Part shown: one piece after another, positions 32,821 to 46,954 of the stretch | Numbering within the stretch: the first letter of the stretch is position 1 | Layout of the letters: every line of letters begins with the position of its first letter | Assembly (NCBI GenBank): GCA_038049695.1 | Contig: CP142452.1 | Location: forward strand, 30,368,501-30,432,500 | DNA from: Cinnamomum chago | Taxonomy: Eukaryota; Streptophyta; Magnoliopsida; Laurales; Lauraceae | Direction: 5' to 3' | Length of the DNA stretch: 64,000 nt | Notes under the pieces: model-generated | Told to the model about the DNA's origin: nothing | Database searches by the model: none | What the model saw: the letters and a program-made list of their open reading frames with translations, nothing else | Made by a program: the position numbers and the translations under genes

Positions 32821-35800
32821 AATCCGGGATTCGGAATCTCGTTCCGTCAGTTCCTATGAGCCATGAAAGACTATGGTCCCATTCCCGTCAAGTTTCGAGG
32901 GCAACGGAGCCCGTTTTCTCATTTTGGGCGCTCGGAGGCTCATTTTTTAGGTTTTAAGATAATGTTCTAACCTAAAACTACGTTTCAACTGTACGGGCTA
33001 TCCGGGATTTAGAATCTCGTTCTGTCAGTTCTTACAAGTCCTGAATGAGTAGGGGCCCGTGGCCGTCAAGTTTCACCGGCAACGGACCCTGTCTGCTGAT
33101 TTTGTGCGCCCGGAGGCTCGTTTTCTAGGTTTTAAGCTAACGTTCTAACTTAAATCTACGTTCTAACTGTACGGCAATCCGGGACTCGTAATCTCGTTCC
33201 GTCAGTTCCTACAAGTCATGAATGACTAGAGGCCCGTTTCGTCAAGTTTCAGGGGCAACGGAGCCCATTTGCTCATTTTGGGCACATGGAGGCTTGTTTT
33301 CTAGGTTTTCAGTTAACGATCTAACTTAAACCTACGTTTCATATGTACGGAAAATCCTGGATTCGGAACCTCGTTCCGTCAGTTCTTGCAAGTCATGAAT
33401 GACTAGGTGTCCGTGCCCGTAAAGTTTCATGGGCAACGGAGCCAGTTAGCTCATTTTGGGCGCTTGGAGGCTTACTTTTTAGATTTAAGCTAACGTTCTA
33501 ACTTAGACCTACGTTTCAACTGTACGGACCATCCGGAATTCAGAATCTCGATCCGTCAGTTCCAGCAAGTAATGAATGACTACGGACCCGTGCCCGTCAA
33601 ATTTCACGGGCAACGGCCCCGTTTGCTCATTAAGGGGCCCCGGAGGCTCGTTTTCTAGATTTAAAGCAAACGTTCTAACTTAAACGTACGTTTCAACCGT
33701 ACGGGCAATCCGGCAATCGAATTCTCGTTCTGTCAGTTCCTACAAGTCGTGAATGACTAGGAGCCCGTGCCCGTCAAGTCTCCCAGGCAACGGAGCCCGT
33801 TTGCTTATTTTGGGCGCCCGGACTTTCGTTTTCTATGTTTTAAGCTAACATTCTAACTTAAACTTACGTTTCGACTGTACGTGCAATCCGGGATTCGGAA
33901 TCTCGTTCCGTCAATTCCAGTAAGTCATGAATGACTAGGGACCCGTGCCCGGCACGTTTCTAGGGCAATGAAGCCCGGTTTCTCATTTTGGGCGCCCGGA
34001 GGCTCGTTTTCTAGGTTTTAAGCTAACGTTCTAACCTAAACCTAGCTTCCAACTGTGCGGGCAATCCGGGATTCGGAATCTCGTTCCGTCAGTTCCTGTC
34101 AGCCATGAATGACAAGAGTCCTGTGCCCGTCAGGTTTCACGGTCAACAGATCCCGTTAGGTCATTTTGTGCCCCCGGAGGATCGTTTTCTAGGTTTTAAG
34201 CTAACGTTTTAACTTCAACCAACGAGTCAACTGTACGGGCAATCCGGGATTCGGAATCTCGTTCCGTCAATTCTTGTAAGTCATGAATGACTAGGGGCCC
34301 GTGCCCGGCAAGTTTCTAGGGCAAAGAAGCACGTTTTCTCATTTTGGGCGTTCGGAGGCTCGTTTTCTAGGTTTTAAAGCTAATGTTCTTACCTAAACCT
34401 ACGTTTCAACTGTATGGGCAATCCGGGATTTAGAATCTCCTTCTGTCAGTTCTTACAAGTCCTGAATGAGTAGGGGCCCGTGGCCGTCAAGTTTCACGGG
34501 CAACGGACCCCGTCTGCTGATTTTGTGCGCCCGGAGGCTCGTTTTCTAGGTTTTAAGCTAACGTTCTAACTTAAATCTACGTTCTAACTGTACGGGCAAT
34601 CCGGGACTCATAATCTCGTTCCGTCAGTTCCTGCAAGTCATGAATGACTAGAGGCCTGTCTCGTCAAGTTTCAGGGGCAACGGAGCTCGTTTGCTCATTT
34701 TGGGCACATGGAGGCTTGTTTTCTAGGTTTTAAGTTAACGATCTAACTTAAACCTACGTTTAATATGTACGGAAAATCCGGGATTCGGAACCTCATTCCG
34801 TCAGTTCTTGCAAGTCATGAATGACTAGGTGTCCGTGCCCGTAAAGTTTCACGGGCAACGGAGTCAGTTAGCTCATTTTGGGCGCTTGGGGGCTTATTTT
34901 CTAGATTTATGCTAGCGTTCTAACTTAGACCTACGTTTCAACTGTACGGACCAACCGGAATTCAGAAACTCGATCCGTCAGTTCCAACAAGTGATGAATG
35001 ACTACGGACCCGTGCCCGTCAAATTTCACGGGCAACGGACCCCGTTTGCTGATTAAGCGGTCTCGGAGGCTCGTTTTCTAGATTTAAAGCAAACGTTCTA
35101 ACTTAAACCTACGTTTCAACCGTGCGGGCAATCCGGTAATCGAATTCTCGTTCTGTCAGTTCCTACAAGTCGTGAATGACTAGGAGCCCGTGCCCGTCAA
35201 GTTTCCCAGGCAACGGATCCCGTTTGCTTATTTTGGGCGCCCGGACTTTCGTTTTTTATGTGTTAAGCTAACGTTCTAACTTAAACTTACGTTTCGACTG
35301 TACGTGCCATCCGGGATTCGGAATCTCGTTCCGTCAATTCCTGTAAGTCATGAATGATTAGGGGCCCGTGCCCGGCACGTTTCTAGGGCAATGAAGCTCG
35401 TTTTCTCATTTTAGGCGCTCGGAGGCTCGTTTTCTAGGTTTTAAGCTAACGTTCTAACCTAAACCTAGCTTCCAACTGTGCGGGCAATCCGGGATTCGGA
35501 ATCCCGTTCCGTCAGTTCCAGTAAGCCATGAATGACAAGGGTCCTGTGCCCGTCAGGTTTCACGGTCAACAGATCCCGTTAGGTCATTTTGTGCCCCCGG
35601 AGGATCGTTTTCTAGGTTTTAAGCTAACGTTTTAACTTCAACCAACGAGTCAACTGTACGGGCAATTCGGGATTCGGAATCTCGTTCCGTCAATTCCTGT
35701 AAGTCATGTAGGACTAGGGGCCCGTGCCCGTCAAGTTTCGAGCGCAACGGAGCCCGTTTTCCCAATTTGGGCGCTCGGAGTCTCGTTTTCTAGGTTTTAA

Positions 35801-38800
35801 GCTAATGTTCTTACCTAAACCTCCGTTACAACTGTACGGAAAATCCGAGAGTTAGAATCTCGTTCTGTCAGTTCTTGCAAGTCATGAATGACTAGAGGCC
35901 CGTTTCGTCAAGTTTCAGGGGCAACGGAGCCCGTTTGCTCATTTTGGGCACATGGAGGCTTGTTTTCTAGGTTTTGAGTTAACGATCTAACTTAAACCTA
36001 CGTTTCATATGTACGGAAAATCCTGGATTCGGAACCTCGTTCCGTCAGTTCTTGCAAGTCATGAATGACTAGGTGTCCGTGCCTGTAAAGTTTCACGAGC
36101 AACGGAGCCAGTTAGCTGATTTTGTGCGCCCGGATGCTCGTTTTTTAGGTTTTAAGCTAACGTTCTAACTTAAATCTACGTTCTAACTGTACGGGCAATC
36201 CGGGACTCGTAATCTCGTTCTGTCAGTTCCTACAAGTCATGAATGACTAGAGGCCCGTTTCGTCAAGTTTCAGGGGCAACGGAGCCCGTTTGCTCATTTT
36301 GGGCACATGGAGGCTTGTTTTCTAGGTTTTGAGTTAACGATCTAACTTAAACCTACGTTTCATATGTACGGAAAATCCTGGATTCGGAACCTCGTTCCGT
36401 CAGTTCTTGCAAGTCATGAATGACTAGGTGTCCGTGCCCGTAAAGTTTCACGAGCAACGGAGCCAGTTAGCTCATTTTGGGCGCTTGGAGGCTTACTTTC
36501 TAGATTTAAGCTAACGTTCTAACTTAGACCTACGTTTCAACTGTACGGACCATCCGGAATTCAGAATCTCGATCCGTCAGTTCCAGCAAGTCATGAATGA
36601 CTACGGACCCGTGCCCGTCAAGTTTCACGGGCAACGGACCCCGTTTGCTCATTAAGGGGTCCCGGAGGCTCGTTTTCTAGATTTAAAGCAAACGTTCTAA
36701 CTTAAACCTACGTTTCAACCGTACGGGCAATCCGGCAATCGAATTCTCGTTCTGTCAGTTCCTACAAGTCGTGAATGACTAGGAGCCCGTGCCCGTCAAG
36801 TCTCCCAGGCAACGGAGCCCGTTTGCTTAGTTTGGACGCCCCAACTTTCGTTTTCTATGTTTTAAGCTAACATTCTAACTTAAACTTACGTTTCGACTGT
36901 ACGTGTAATCCGGGATTCGGAATCTCGTTCCGTCAATTCCTGTAAGTCATGAATGACTAGGGGCCCGTGCCCGGCACGTTTCTAGGGCAATGAAGCCCGT
37001 TTTCTCATTTTGGGCGCTCGGAGGCTCGTTTTCTAGGTTTTAAGCTAACGTTCTAACCTAAACCTAGCATCCAACTGTGCGGGCAATCCGGGATTCGGAA
37101 TCCCGTTCCGTCAGTTCCAGTAAGCCATGAATGACAAGGGTCCTGTGCCCGTCAGGTTTCACGGTCAACAGATCCCGTTAGGTCATTTCGTGCCCCCGGA
37201 GGATCGTTTTCTAGGTTTTAAGCTAACGTTTTAACTTCAACCAACGAGTCAACTGTACGGGCAATCCGGGATTCGGAATCTCGATCCGTCAATTCTTGTA
37301 AGTCATGAATGACTAGGGGCCCGTGCCCGGCAAGTTTCTAGGGCAAAGAAGCCCGTTTTCTCATTTTGGGCGCTCGGAGGCTCGTTTTCTAGGTTTTAAA
37401 GCTAATGTTCTTACCTAAACCTACGTTTCAACTGTACGGGCAATCCGGGATTTAGAATCTCCTTCTGTCAGTTCTTACTAGTCCTGAATGAGTAGGGGCC
37501 CGTGGCCGTCAAGTTTCACGGGCAACGGACCCCGTCTGCTGATTTTGTGCGCCCGCAGGCTCGTTTTCTAGGTTTTAAGCTAACGTTCTAACTTAAATCT
37601 ACGTTCTAACTGTACGGGCAATCCGGGACTCATAATCTCGTTCCGTCAGTTCCTGCAAGTCATGAATGACTAGAGGCCCGTCTCGTCAAGTTTCAGGGGC
37701 AACGGAGCCCGTTTGCTCATTTTGTGCACATGGAGGCTTGTTTTCTAGGTTTTAAGTTAACGATCTAACTTAAACCTACGTTTCATATGTACGGAAAATC
37801 CGGGATTCGGAACCTCATTCCGTCAGTTTTTACATGTCATGAATGACTAACTGGCAACGGAGCCAGTTAGCTCATTTTGGGCGCTTGTAGGCTTATTTTC
37901 TAGGTTTAAGCTAACGTTCTAACTTTTAAACTTACGTTTCAATTGTACGGACCATCCGGAATTTACAATCTCGATCCGTCATTTCCTACAAGTCATGAAT
38001 GACTACGGACCCGTGCCCGTCAAATTTCACAGGCAGCGGACCCCGTTTGCTCATTAAGCGGCCCCGGAAGCTCGTTTTCTAGATTTAAAGCTTACGTTCT
38101 AACTTAAACCTATGTTTCAACCGTACGGGCAATCCGGTAATAGAATTTTCGTTCTGTCAGTTCCTGCAAGTCGTGAATGACTAGGAGCCCGTGCCCGTCA
38201 AGTCTCCCAAGAAACGGAGCCCGTTTGCTTATTTTGGGCGCTCGGACTTTCGTTTTCTATGTTTTAAGCTAACGTTCTAACTTAAACTTACGTTTCGACT
38301 GTACGTGCAATCCGGGATTCGAAATCTCGTTCCTTCAATTCCTGTAAGTCATGAATGACTAGGGGCCCGTGCCTGGCAAGTTTCTAGGGAAATGGAGCCC
38401 GTTTTCTCATTTTGGGCGCTCGGAGGCTCGTTTTCTAGGTTTTAAGCTAACGTTCTAACCTAAACATAGCTTCCAGCTGTGCGGGCAATCCGGGATTCGG
38501 AATCTCGTTCCGTCAATTCTTGTAAGCCACGAAAGACTATGGTCCCGTGCCCGGCAAGTTTCTAGGGCAAAGAAGCCCGTTTTCTCATTTTGGGCGCTCG
38601 GAGGCTCGTTTTCTAGGTTTGAAAGCTAATGTTCTTACCTAAACCTACGTTTCAACTGTACGGGCAATCCGGGATTTAGAATCTCCTTCTGTCAGTTCTT
38701 ACAAGTCCTAAATGAGTAGGGGCCCGTGGCCGTCAAGTTTCACGGACAACGGACCCCGTCTGCTGATTTTGTGCGCCCGCAGGCTCATTTTCTAGGTTTT

Positions 38801-39887
38801 AAGATAATGTTCTAACCTAAAACTACGTTTCAACTGTACGGGCAATCCGGGATTTAGAATCTCGTTCTGTCAGTTCTTACAAGTCCTAAATGAGTAGGGG
38901 CCCGTGGCCGTCAAGTTTCACGGGCAACGGACCCTGTCTGCTGATTTTGTGCGCCCGGAGGCTCGTTTTCTAGGTTTTAAGCTAACGTTCTAACTTAAAT
39001 CTACGTTCTAACTGTACGGCAATCCGGGACTCGTAATCTCGTTCCGTCAGTTCCTACAAGTCATGAATGACTAGAGGCCCGTTTCGTCAAGTTTCAGGGG
39101 CAACGGAGCCCGTTTGCTCATTTTGGGCACATGGAGGCTTGTTTTCTAGGTTTTAAGTTAACGATCTAACTTAAACCTACGTTTCATATGTACGGAAAAT
39201 CCGGGATTCGGAACCTCATTCCGTCAGTTTTTATATTTCATGAATGACTAACTGGCAACGGAGCCAGTTAGCTCATTTTGGGCGCTTGTAGGCTTATTTT
39301 TTAGGTTTAAGCTAACGTTCTAACTTTTAAACCTACGTTTCAATCGTACGGACCATCCGGAATTTACAATCTCGATCCGTCATTTCTTACAAGTCATGAA
39401 TGACTACGGACCCGTGCCCGTCAAATTTCACGGGCAGCGGACCCCGTTTGCTCATTAAGGGGCCCCGGAAGCTCGTTTTCTAGATTTAAAGCTTACGTTC
39501 TAACTTAAACCTATGTTTCAACCATACGGACAATCCGGTAATAGAATTCTCGTTCTGTCAGTTCCTGCAAGTCGTGAATGACTAGGAGCCCGTGCCCGTC
39601 AAGTCTCCCAAGAAACGGAGCCCGTTTGCTTATTTTGGGCGCCCGGACTTTCGTTTTCTATGTTTTAAGCTAACGTTCTAACTTAAACTTACGTTTCGAC
39701 TGTACGTGCAATCCGGGATTCGAAATCTCGTTTCTTCAATTCCTGTAAGTCATGAATGACTAGGGGCCCGTGCCTGGCAAGTTTCTAGGGAAATGGAGCC
39801 CGTTTTCTCATTTTGGGCGCTCGGAGGCTCGTTTTCTAGGTTTTAAGCTAACGTTCTAACCTAAACATAGCTTCCAGCTGTGCGGGC
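32821..39887 (+). repeat. 40-mer higher-order repeat, copy 1 (7,067 bp)
   Basis: First recognisable copy of the 40-monomer unit, aligned from monomer 1 (AATCCGGG at 32,821). It differs from later copies at scattered sites, for example TTCCTATGAG versus TTCCTGTGAG, GGGCTATCC versus GGGCAAGCC, a 1-bp deletion in GGCCCCG near 33,615, TTTAATATG versus TTTCATATG near 34,760 and GAGTCAG versus GAGCCAG near 34,861. Similarity extends weakly leftward to about 32.1 kb and then goes out of register. Confidence 0.93.
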
Positions 39888-42800
39888 AATCCGGGATTCG
39901 GAATCTCGTTCCGTCAGTTCCTGTGAGCCATGAAAGACTATGGTCCCATTCCCGTCAAGTTTCGAGGGCAACGGAGCCCGTTTTCTCATTTTGGGCGCTC
40001 GGAGGCTCATTTTTTAGGTTTTAAGATAATGTTCTAACCTAAAACTACGTTTCAACTGTACGGGCAAGCCGGGATTTAGAATCTCGTTCTGTCAGTTCTT
40101 ACAAGTCCTGAATGAGTAGGGGCCCGTGGCCGTCAAGTTTCACGGGCAACGGACCCTGTCTGCTGATTTTGTGCGCCCGGAGGCTCGTTTTCTAGGTTTT
40201 AAGCTAACGTTCTAACTTAAATCTACGTTCTAACTGTACGGCAATCCGGGACTCGTAATCTCGTTCCGTCAGTTCCTACAAGTCATGAATGACTAGAGGC
40301 CCGTTTCGTCAAGTTTCAGGGGCAACGGAGCCCGTTTGCTCATTTTGGGCACATGGAGGCTTGTTTTCTAGGTTTTGAGTTACCGATCTAACTTAAACCT
40401 ACGTTTCATATGTACGGAAAATCCTGGATTCGGAACCTCGTTCCGTCAGTTCTTGCAAGTCATGAATGACTAGGTGTCCGTGCCCGTAAAGTTTCATGGG
40501 CAACGGAGCCAGTTAGCTCATTTTGGGCGCTTGGAGGCTTACTTTTTAGATTTAAGCTAACGTTCTAACTTAGACCTACGTTTCAACTGTACGGACCATC
40601 CGGAATTCAGAATCTCGATCCGTCAGTTCCAGCAAGTAATGAATGACTACGGACCCGTGCCCGTCAAATTTCACGGGCAACGGACCCCGTTTGCTCATTA
40701 AGGGGCCCCGGAGGCTCGTTTTCTAGATTTAAAGCAAACGTTCTAACTTAAACGTACGTTTCAACCGTACGGGCAATCCGGCAATCGAATTCTCGTTCTG
40801 TCAGTTCCTACAAGTCGTGAATGACTAGGAGCCCGTGCCCGTCAAGTCTCCCAGGCAACGGAGCCCGTTTGCTTATTTTGGGCGCCCGGACTTTCGTTTT
40901 CTATGTTTTAAGCTAACATTCTAACTTAAACTTACGTTTCGACTGTACGTGCAATCCGGGATTCGGAATCTCGTTCCGTCAATTCCAGTAAGTCATGAAT
41001 GACTAGGGACCCGTGCCCGGCACGTTTCTAGGGCAATGAAGCCCGGTTTCTCATTTTGGGCGCCCGGAGGCTCGTTTTCTAGGTTTTAAGCTAACGTTCT
41101 AACCTAAACCTAGCTTCCAACTGTGCGGGCAATCCGGGATTCGGAATCTCGTTCCGTCAGTTCCTGTCAGCCATGAATGACAAGAGTCCTGTGCCCGTCA
41201 GGTTTCACGGTCAACAGATCCCGTTAGGTCATTTTGTGCCCCCGGAGGATCGTTTTCTAGGTTTTAAGCTAACGTTTTAACTTCAACCAACGAGTCAACT
41301 GTACGGGCAATCCGGGATTCGGAATCTCGTTCCGTCAATTCTTGTAAGTCATGAATGACTAGGGGCCCGTGCCCGGCAAGTTTCTAGGGCAAAGAAGCAC
41401 GTTTTCTCATTTTGGGCGTTCGGAGGCTCGTTTTCTAGGTTTTAAAGCTAATGTTCTTACCTAAACCTACGTTTCAACTGTATGGGCAATCCGGGATTTA
41501 GAATCTCCTTCTGTCAGTTCTTACAAGTCCTGAATGAGTAGGGGCCCGTGGCCGTCAAGTTTCACGGGCAACGGACCCCGTCTGCTGATTTTGTGCGCCC
41601 GGAGGCTCGTTTTCTAGGTTTTAAGCTAACGTTCTAACTTAAATCTACGTTCTAACTGTACGGGCAATCCGGGACTCATAATCTCGTTCCGTCAGTTCCT
41701 GCAAGTTATGAATGACTAGAGGCCTGTCTCGTCAAGTTTCAGGGGCAACGGAGCTCGTTTGCTCATTTTGGGCACATGGAGGCTTGTTTTCTAGGTTTTA
41801 AGTTAACGATCTAACTTAAACCTACGTTTCATATGTACGGAAAATCCGGGATTCGGAACCTCATTCCGTCAGTTCTTGCAAGTCATGAATGACTAGGTGT
41901 CCGTGCCCGTAAAGTTTCACGGGCAACGGAGCCAGTTAGCTCATTTTGGGCGCTTGGGGGCTTATTTTCTAGATTTATGCTAGCGTTCTAACTTAGACCT
42001 ACGTTTCAACTGTACGGACCAACCGGAATTCAGAAACTCGATCCGTCAGTTCCAACAAGTGATGAATGACTACGGACCCGTGCCCGTCAAATTTCACGGG
42101 CAACGGACCCCGTTTGCTGATTAAGCGGTCTCGGAGGCTCGTTTTCTAGATTTAAAGCAAACGTTCTAACTTAAACCTACGTTTCAACCGTGCGGGCAAT
42201 CCGGTAATCGAATTCTCGTTCTGTCAGTTCCTACAAGTCGTGAATGACTAGGAGCCCGTGCCCGTCAAGTTTCCCAGGCAACGGATCCCGTTTGCTTATT
42301 TTGGGCGCCCGGACTTTCGTTTTTTATGTGTTAAGCTAACGTTCTAACTTAAACTTACGTTTCGACTGTACGTGCCATCCGGGATTCGGAATCTCGTTCC
42401 GTCAATTCCTGTAAGTCATGAATGATTAGGGGCCCGTGCCCGGCACGTTTCTAGGGCAATGAAGCTCGTTTTCTCATTTTAGGCGCTCGGAGGCTCGTTT
42501 TCTAGGTTTTAAGCTAACGTTCTAACCTAAACCTAGCTTCCAACTGTGCGGGCAATCCGGGATTCGGAATCCCGTTCCGTCAGTTCCAGTAAGCCATGAA
42601 TGACAAGGGTCCTGTGCCCGTCAGGTTTCACGGTCAACAGATCCCGTTAGGTCATTTTGTGCCCCCGGAGGATCGTTTTCTAGGTTTTAAGCTAACGTTT
42701 TAACTTCAACCAACGAGTCAACTGTACGGGCAATTCGGGATTCGGAATCTCGTTCCGTCAATTCCTGTAAGTCATGTAGGACTAGGGGCCCGTGCCCGTC

Positions 42801-45800
42801 AAGTTTCGAGCGCAACGGAGCCCGTTTTCCCAATTTGGGCGCTCGGAGTCTCGTTTTCTAGGTTTTAAGCTAATGTTCTTACCTAAACCTCCGTTACAAC
42901 TGTACGGAAAATCCGAGAGTTAGAATCTCGTTCTGTCAGTTCTTGCAAGTCATGAATGACTAGAGGCCCGTTTCGTCAAGTTTCAGGGGCAACGGAGCCC
43001 GTTTGCTCATTTTGGGCACATGGAGGCTTGTTTTCTAGGTTTTGAGTTAACGATCTAACTTAAACCTACGTTTCATATGTACGGAAAATCCTGGATTCGG
43101 AACCTCGTTCCGTCAGTTCTTGCAAGTCATGAATGACTAGGTGTCCGTGCCCGTAAAGTTTCACGAGCAACGGAGCCAGTTAGCTGATTTTGTGCGCCCG
43201 GATGCTCGTTTTTTAGGTTTTAAGCTAACGTTCTAACTTAAATCTACGTTCTAACTGTACGGGCAATCCGGGACTCGTAATCTCGTTCTGTCAGTTCCTA
43301 CAAGTCATGAATGACTAGAGGCCCGTTTCGTCAAGTTTCAGGGGCAACGGAGCCCGTTTGCTCATTTTGGGCACATGGAGGCTTGTTTTCTAGGTTTTGA
43401 GTTAACGATCTAACTTAAACCTACGTTTCATATGTACGGAAAATCCTGGATTCGGAACCTCGTTCCGTCAGTTCTTGCAAGTCATGAATGACTAGGTGTC
43501 CGTGCCCGTAAAGTTTCACGAGCAACGGAGCCAGTTAGCTCATTTTGGGCGCTTGGAGGCTTACTTTCTAGATTTAAGCTAACGTTCTAACTTAGACCTA
43601 CGTTTCAACTGTACGGACCATCCGGAATTCAGAATCTCGATCCGTCAGTTCCAGCAAGTCATGAATGACTACGGACCCGTGCCCGTCAAGTTTCACGGGC
43701 AACGGACCCCGTTTGCTCATTAAGGGGTCCCGGAGGCTCGTTTTCTAGATTTAAAGCAAACGTTCTAACTTAAACCTACGTTTCAACCGTACGGGCAATC
43801 CGGCAATCGAATTCTCGTTCTGTCAGTTCCTACAAGTCGTGAATGACTAGGAGCCCGTGCCCGTCAAGTCTCCCAGGCAACGGAGCCCGTTTGCTTAGTT
43901 TGGACGCCCCAACTTTCGTTTTCTATGTTTTAAGCTAACATTCTAACTTAAACTTACGTTTCGACTGTACGTGTAATCCGGGATTCGGAATCTCGTTCCG
44001 TCAATTCCTGTAAGTCATGAATGACTAGGGGCCCGTGCCCGGCACGTTTCTAGGGCAATGAAGCCCGTTTTCTCATTTTGGGCGCTCGGAGGCTCGTTTT
44101 CTAGGTTTTAAGCTAACGTTCTAACCTAAACCTAGCATCCAACTGTGCGGGCAATCCGGGATTCGGAATCCCGTTCCGTCAGTTCCAGTAAGCCATGAAT
44201 GACAAGGGTCCTGTGCCCGTCAGGTTTCACGGTCAACAGATCCCGTTAGGTCATTTTGTGCCCCCGGAGGATCGTTTTCTAGGTTTTAAGCTAACGTTTT
44301 AACTTCAACCAACGAGTCAACTGTACGGGCAATCCGGGATTCGGAATCTCGTTCCGTCAGTTCCTGTGAGCCATGAAAGACTATGGTCCCCTTCCCGTCA
44401 AGTTTCGAGGGCAACGGAGCCCGTTTTCTCATTTTGGGTGCTCGGAGGCTCATTTTTTAGGTTTTAAGATAATGTTCTAACCTAAAACTACGTTTCAACT
44501 GTACGGGCAATCCGGGATTTAGAATCTCGTTCTGTCAGTTCTTACAAGTCCTGAATGAGTAGGGGCCCGTGGCCGTCAAGTTTCACGGGCAACGGACCCT
44601 GTCTGCTGATTTTGTGCGCCCGGAGGCTCGTTTTCTAGGTTTTAAGCTAACGTTCTAACTTAAATCTACGTTCTAACTGTACGGGCAATCCGGGACTCAT
44701 AATCTCGTTCCGTCAGTTCCTGCAAGTCATGAATGACTAGAGGCCCGTCTCGTCAAGTTTCAGGGGCAACGGAGCCCGTTTGCTCATTTTGTGCACATGG
44801 AGGCTTGTTTTCTAGGTTTTAAGTTAACGATCTAACTTAAACCTACGTTTCATATGTACGGAAAATCCGGGATTCGGAACCTCATTCCGTCAGTTTTTAC
44901 ATGTCATGAATGACTAACTGGCAACGGAGCCAGTTAGCTCATTTTGGGCGCTTGTAGGCTTATTTTCTAGGTTTAAGCTAACGTTCTAACTTTTAAACTT
45001 ACGTTTCAATTGTACGGACCATCCGGAATTTACAATCTCGATCCGTCATTTCCTACAAGTCATGAATGACTACGGACCCGTGCCCGTCAAATTTCACAGG
45101 CAGCGGACCCCGTTTGCTCATTAAGCGGCCCCGGAAGCTCGTTTTCTAGATTTAAAGCTTACGTTCTAACTTAAACCTATGTTTCAACCGTACGGGCAAT
45201 CCGGTAATAGAATTTTCGTTCTGTCAGTTCCTGCAAGTCGTGAATGACTAGGAGCCCGTGCCCGTCAAGTCTCCCAAGAAACGGAGCCCGTTTGCTTATT
45301 TTGGGCGCTCGGACTTTCGTTTTCTATGTTTTAAGCTAACGTTCTAACTTAAACTTACGTTTCGACTGTACGTGCAATCCGGGATTCGAAATCTCGTTCC
45401 TTCAATTCCTGTAAGTCATGAATGACTAGGGGCCCGTGCCTGGCAAGTTTCTAGGGAAATGGAGCCCGTTTTCTCATTTTGGGCGCTCGGAGGCTCGTTT
45501 TCTAGGTTTTAAGCTAACGTTCTAACCTAAACATAGCTTCCAGCTGTGCGGGCAATCCGGGATTCGGAATCTCGTTCCGTCAATTCTTGTAAGCCACGAA
45601 AGACTATGGTCCCGTGCCCGGCAAGTTTCTAGGGCAAAGAAGCCCGTTTTCTCATTTTGGGCGCTCGGAGGCTCGTTTTCTAGGTTTGAAAGCTAATGTT
45701 CTTACCTAAACCTACGTTTCAACTGTACGGGCAATCCGGGATTTAGAATCTCCTTCTGTCAGTTCTTACAAGTCCTAAATGAGTAGGGGCCCGTGGCCGT

Positions 45801-46954
45801 CAAGTTTCACGGACAACGGACCCCGTCTGCTGATTTTGTGCGCCCGCAGGCTCATTTTCTAGGTTTTAAGATAATGTTCTAACCTAAAACTACGTTTCAA
45901 CTGTACGGGCAATCCGGGATTTAGAATCTCGTTCTGTCAGTTCTTACAAGTCCTAAATGAGTAGGGGCCCGTGGCCGTCAAGTTTCACGGGCAACGGACC
46001 CTGTCTGCTGATTTTGTGCGCCCGGAGGCTCGTTTTCTAGGTTTTAAGCTAACGTTCTAACTTAAATCTACGTTCTAACTGTACGGCAATCCGGGACTCG
46101 TAATCTCGTTCCGTCAGTTCCTACAAGTCATGAATGACTAGAGGCCCGTTTCGTCAAGTTTCAGGGGCAACGGAGCCCGTTTGCTCATTTTGGGCACATG
46201 GAGGCTTGTTTTCTAGGTTTTAAGTTAACGATCTAACTTAAACCTACGTTTCATATGTACGGAAAATCCGGGATTCGGAACCTCATTCCGTCAGTTTTTA
46301 TATTTCATGAATGACTAACTGGCAACGGAGCCAGTTAGCTCATTTTGGGCGCTTGTAGGCTTATTTTTTAGGTTTAAGCTAACGTTCTAACTTTTAAACC
46401 TACGTTTCAATCGTACGGACCATCCGGAATTTACAATCTCGATCCGTCATTTCTTACAAGTCATGAATGACTACGGACCCGTGCCCGTCAAATTTCACGG
46501 GCAGCGGACCCCGTTTGCTCATTAAGGGGCCCCGGAAGCTCGTTTTCTAGATTTAAAGCTTACGTTCTAACTTAAACCTATGTTTCAACCATACGGACAA
46601 TCCGGTAATAGAATTCTCGTTCTGTCAGTTCCTGCAAGTCGTGAATGACTAGGAGCCCGTGCCCGTCAAGTCTCCCAAGAAACGGAGCCCGTTTGCTTAT
46701 TTTGGGCGCCCGGACTTTCGTTTTCTATGTTTTAAGCTAACGTTCTAACTTAAACTTACGTTTCGACTGTACGTGCAATCCGGGATTCGAAATCTCGTTT
46801 CTTCAATTCCTGTAAGTCATGAATGACTAGGGGCCCGTGCCTGGCAAGTTTCTAGGGAAATGGAGCCCGTTTTCTCATTTTGGGCGCTCGGAGGCTCGTT
46901 TTCTAGGTTTTAAGCTAACGTTCTAACCTAAACATAGCTTCCAGCTGTGCGGGC
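39888..46954 (+). repeat. 40-mer higher-order repeat, copy 2 (7,067 bp)
   Basis: Full copy, same monomer order and the same private deletions as copies 3 and 4. I saw no difference from copy 3 at the sites I compared. Confidence 0.95.
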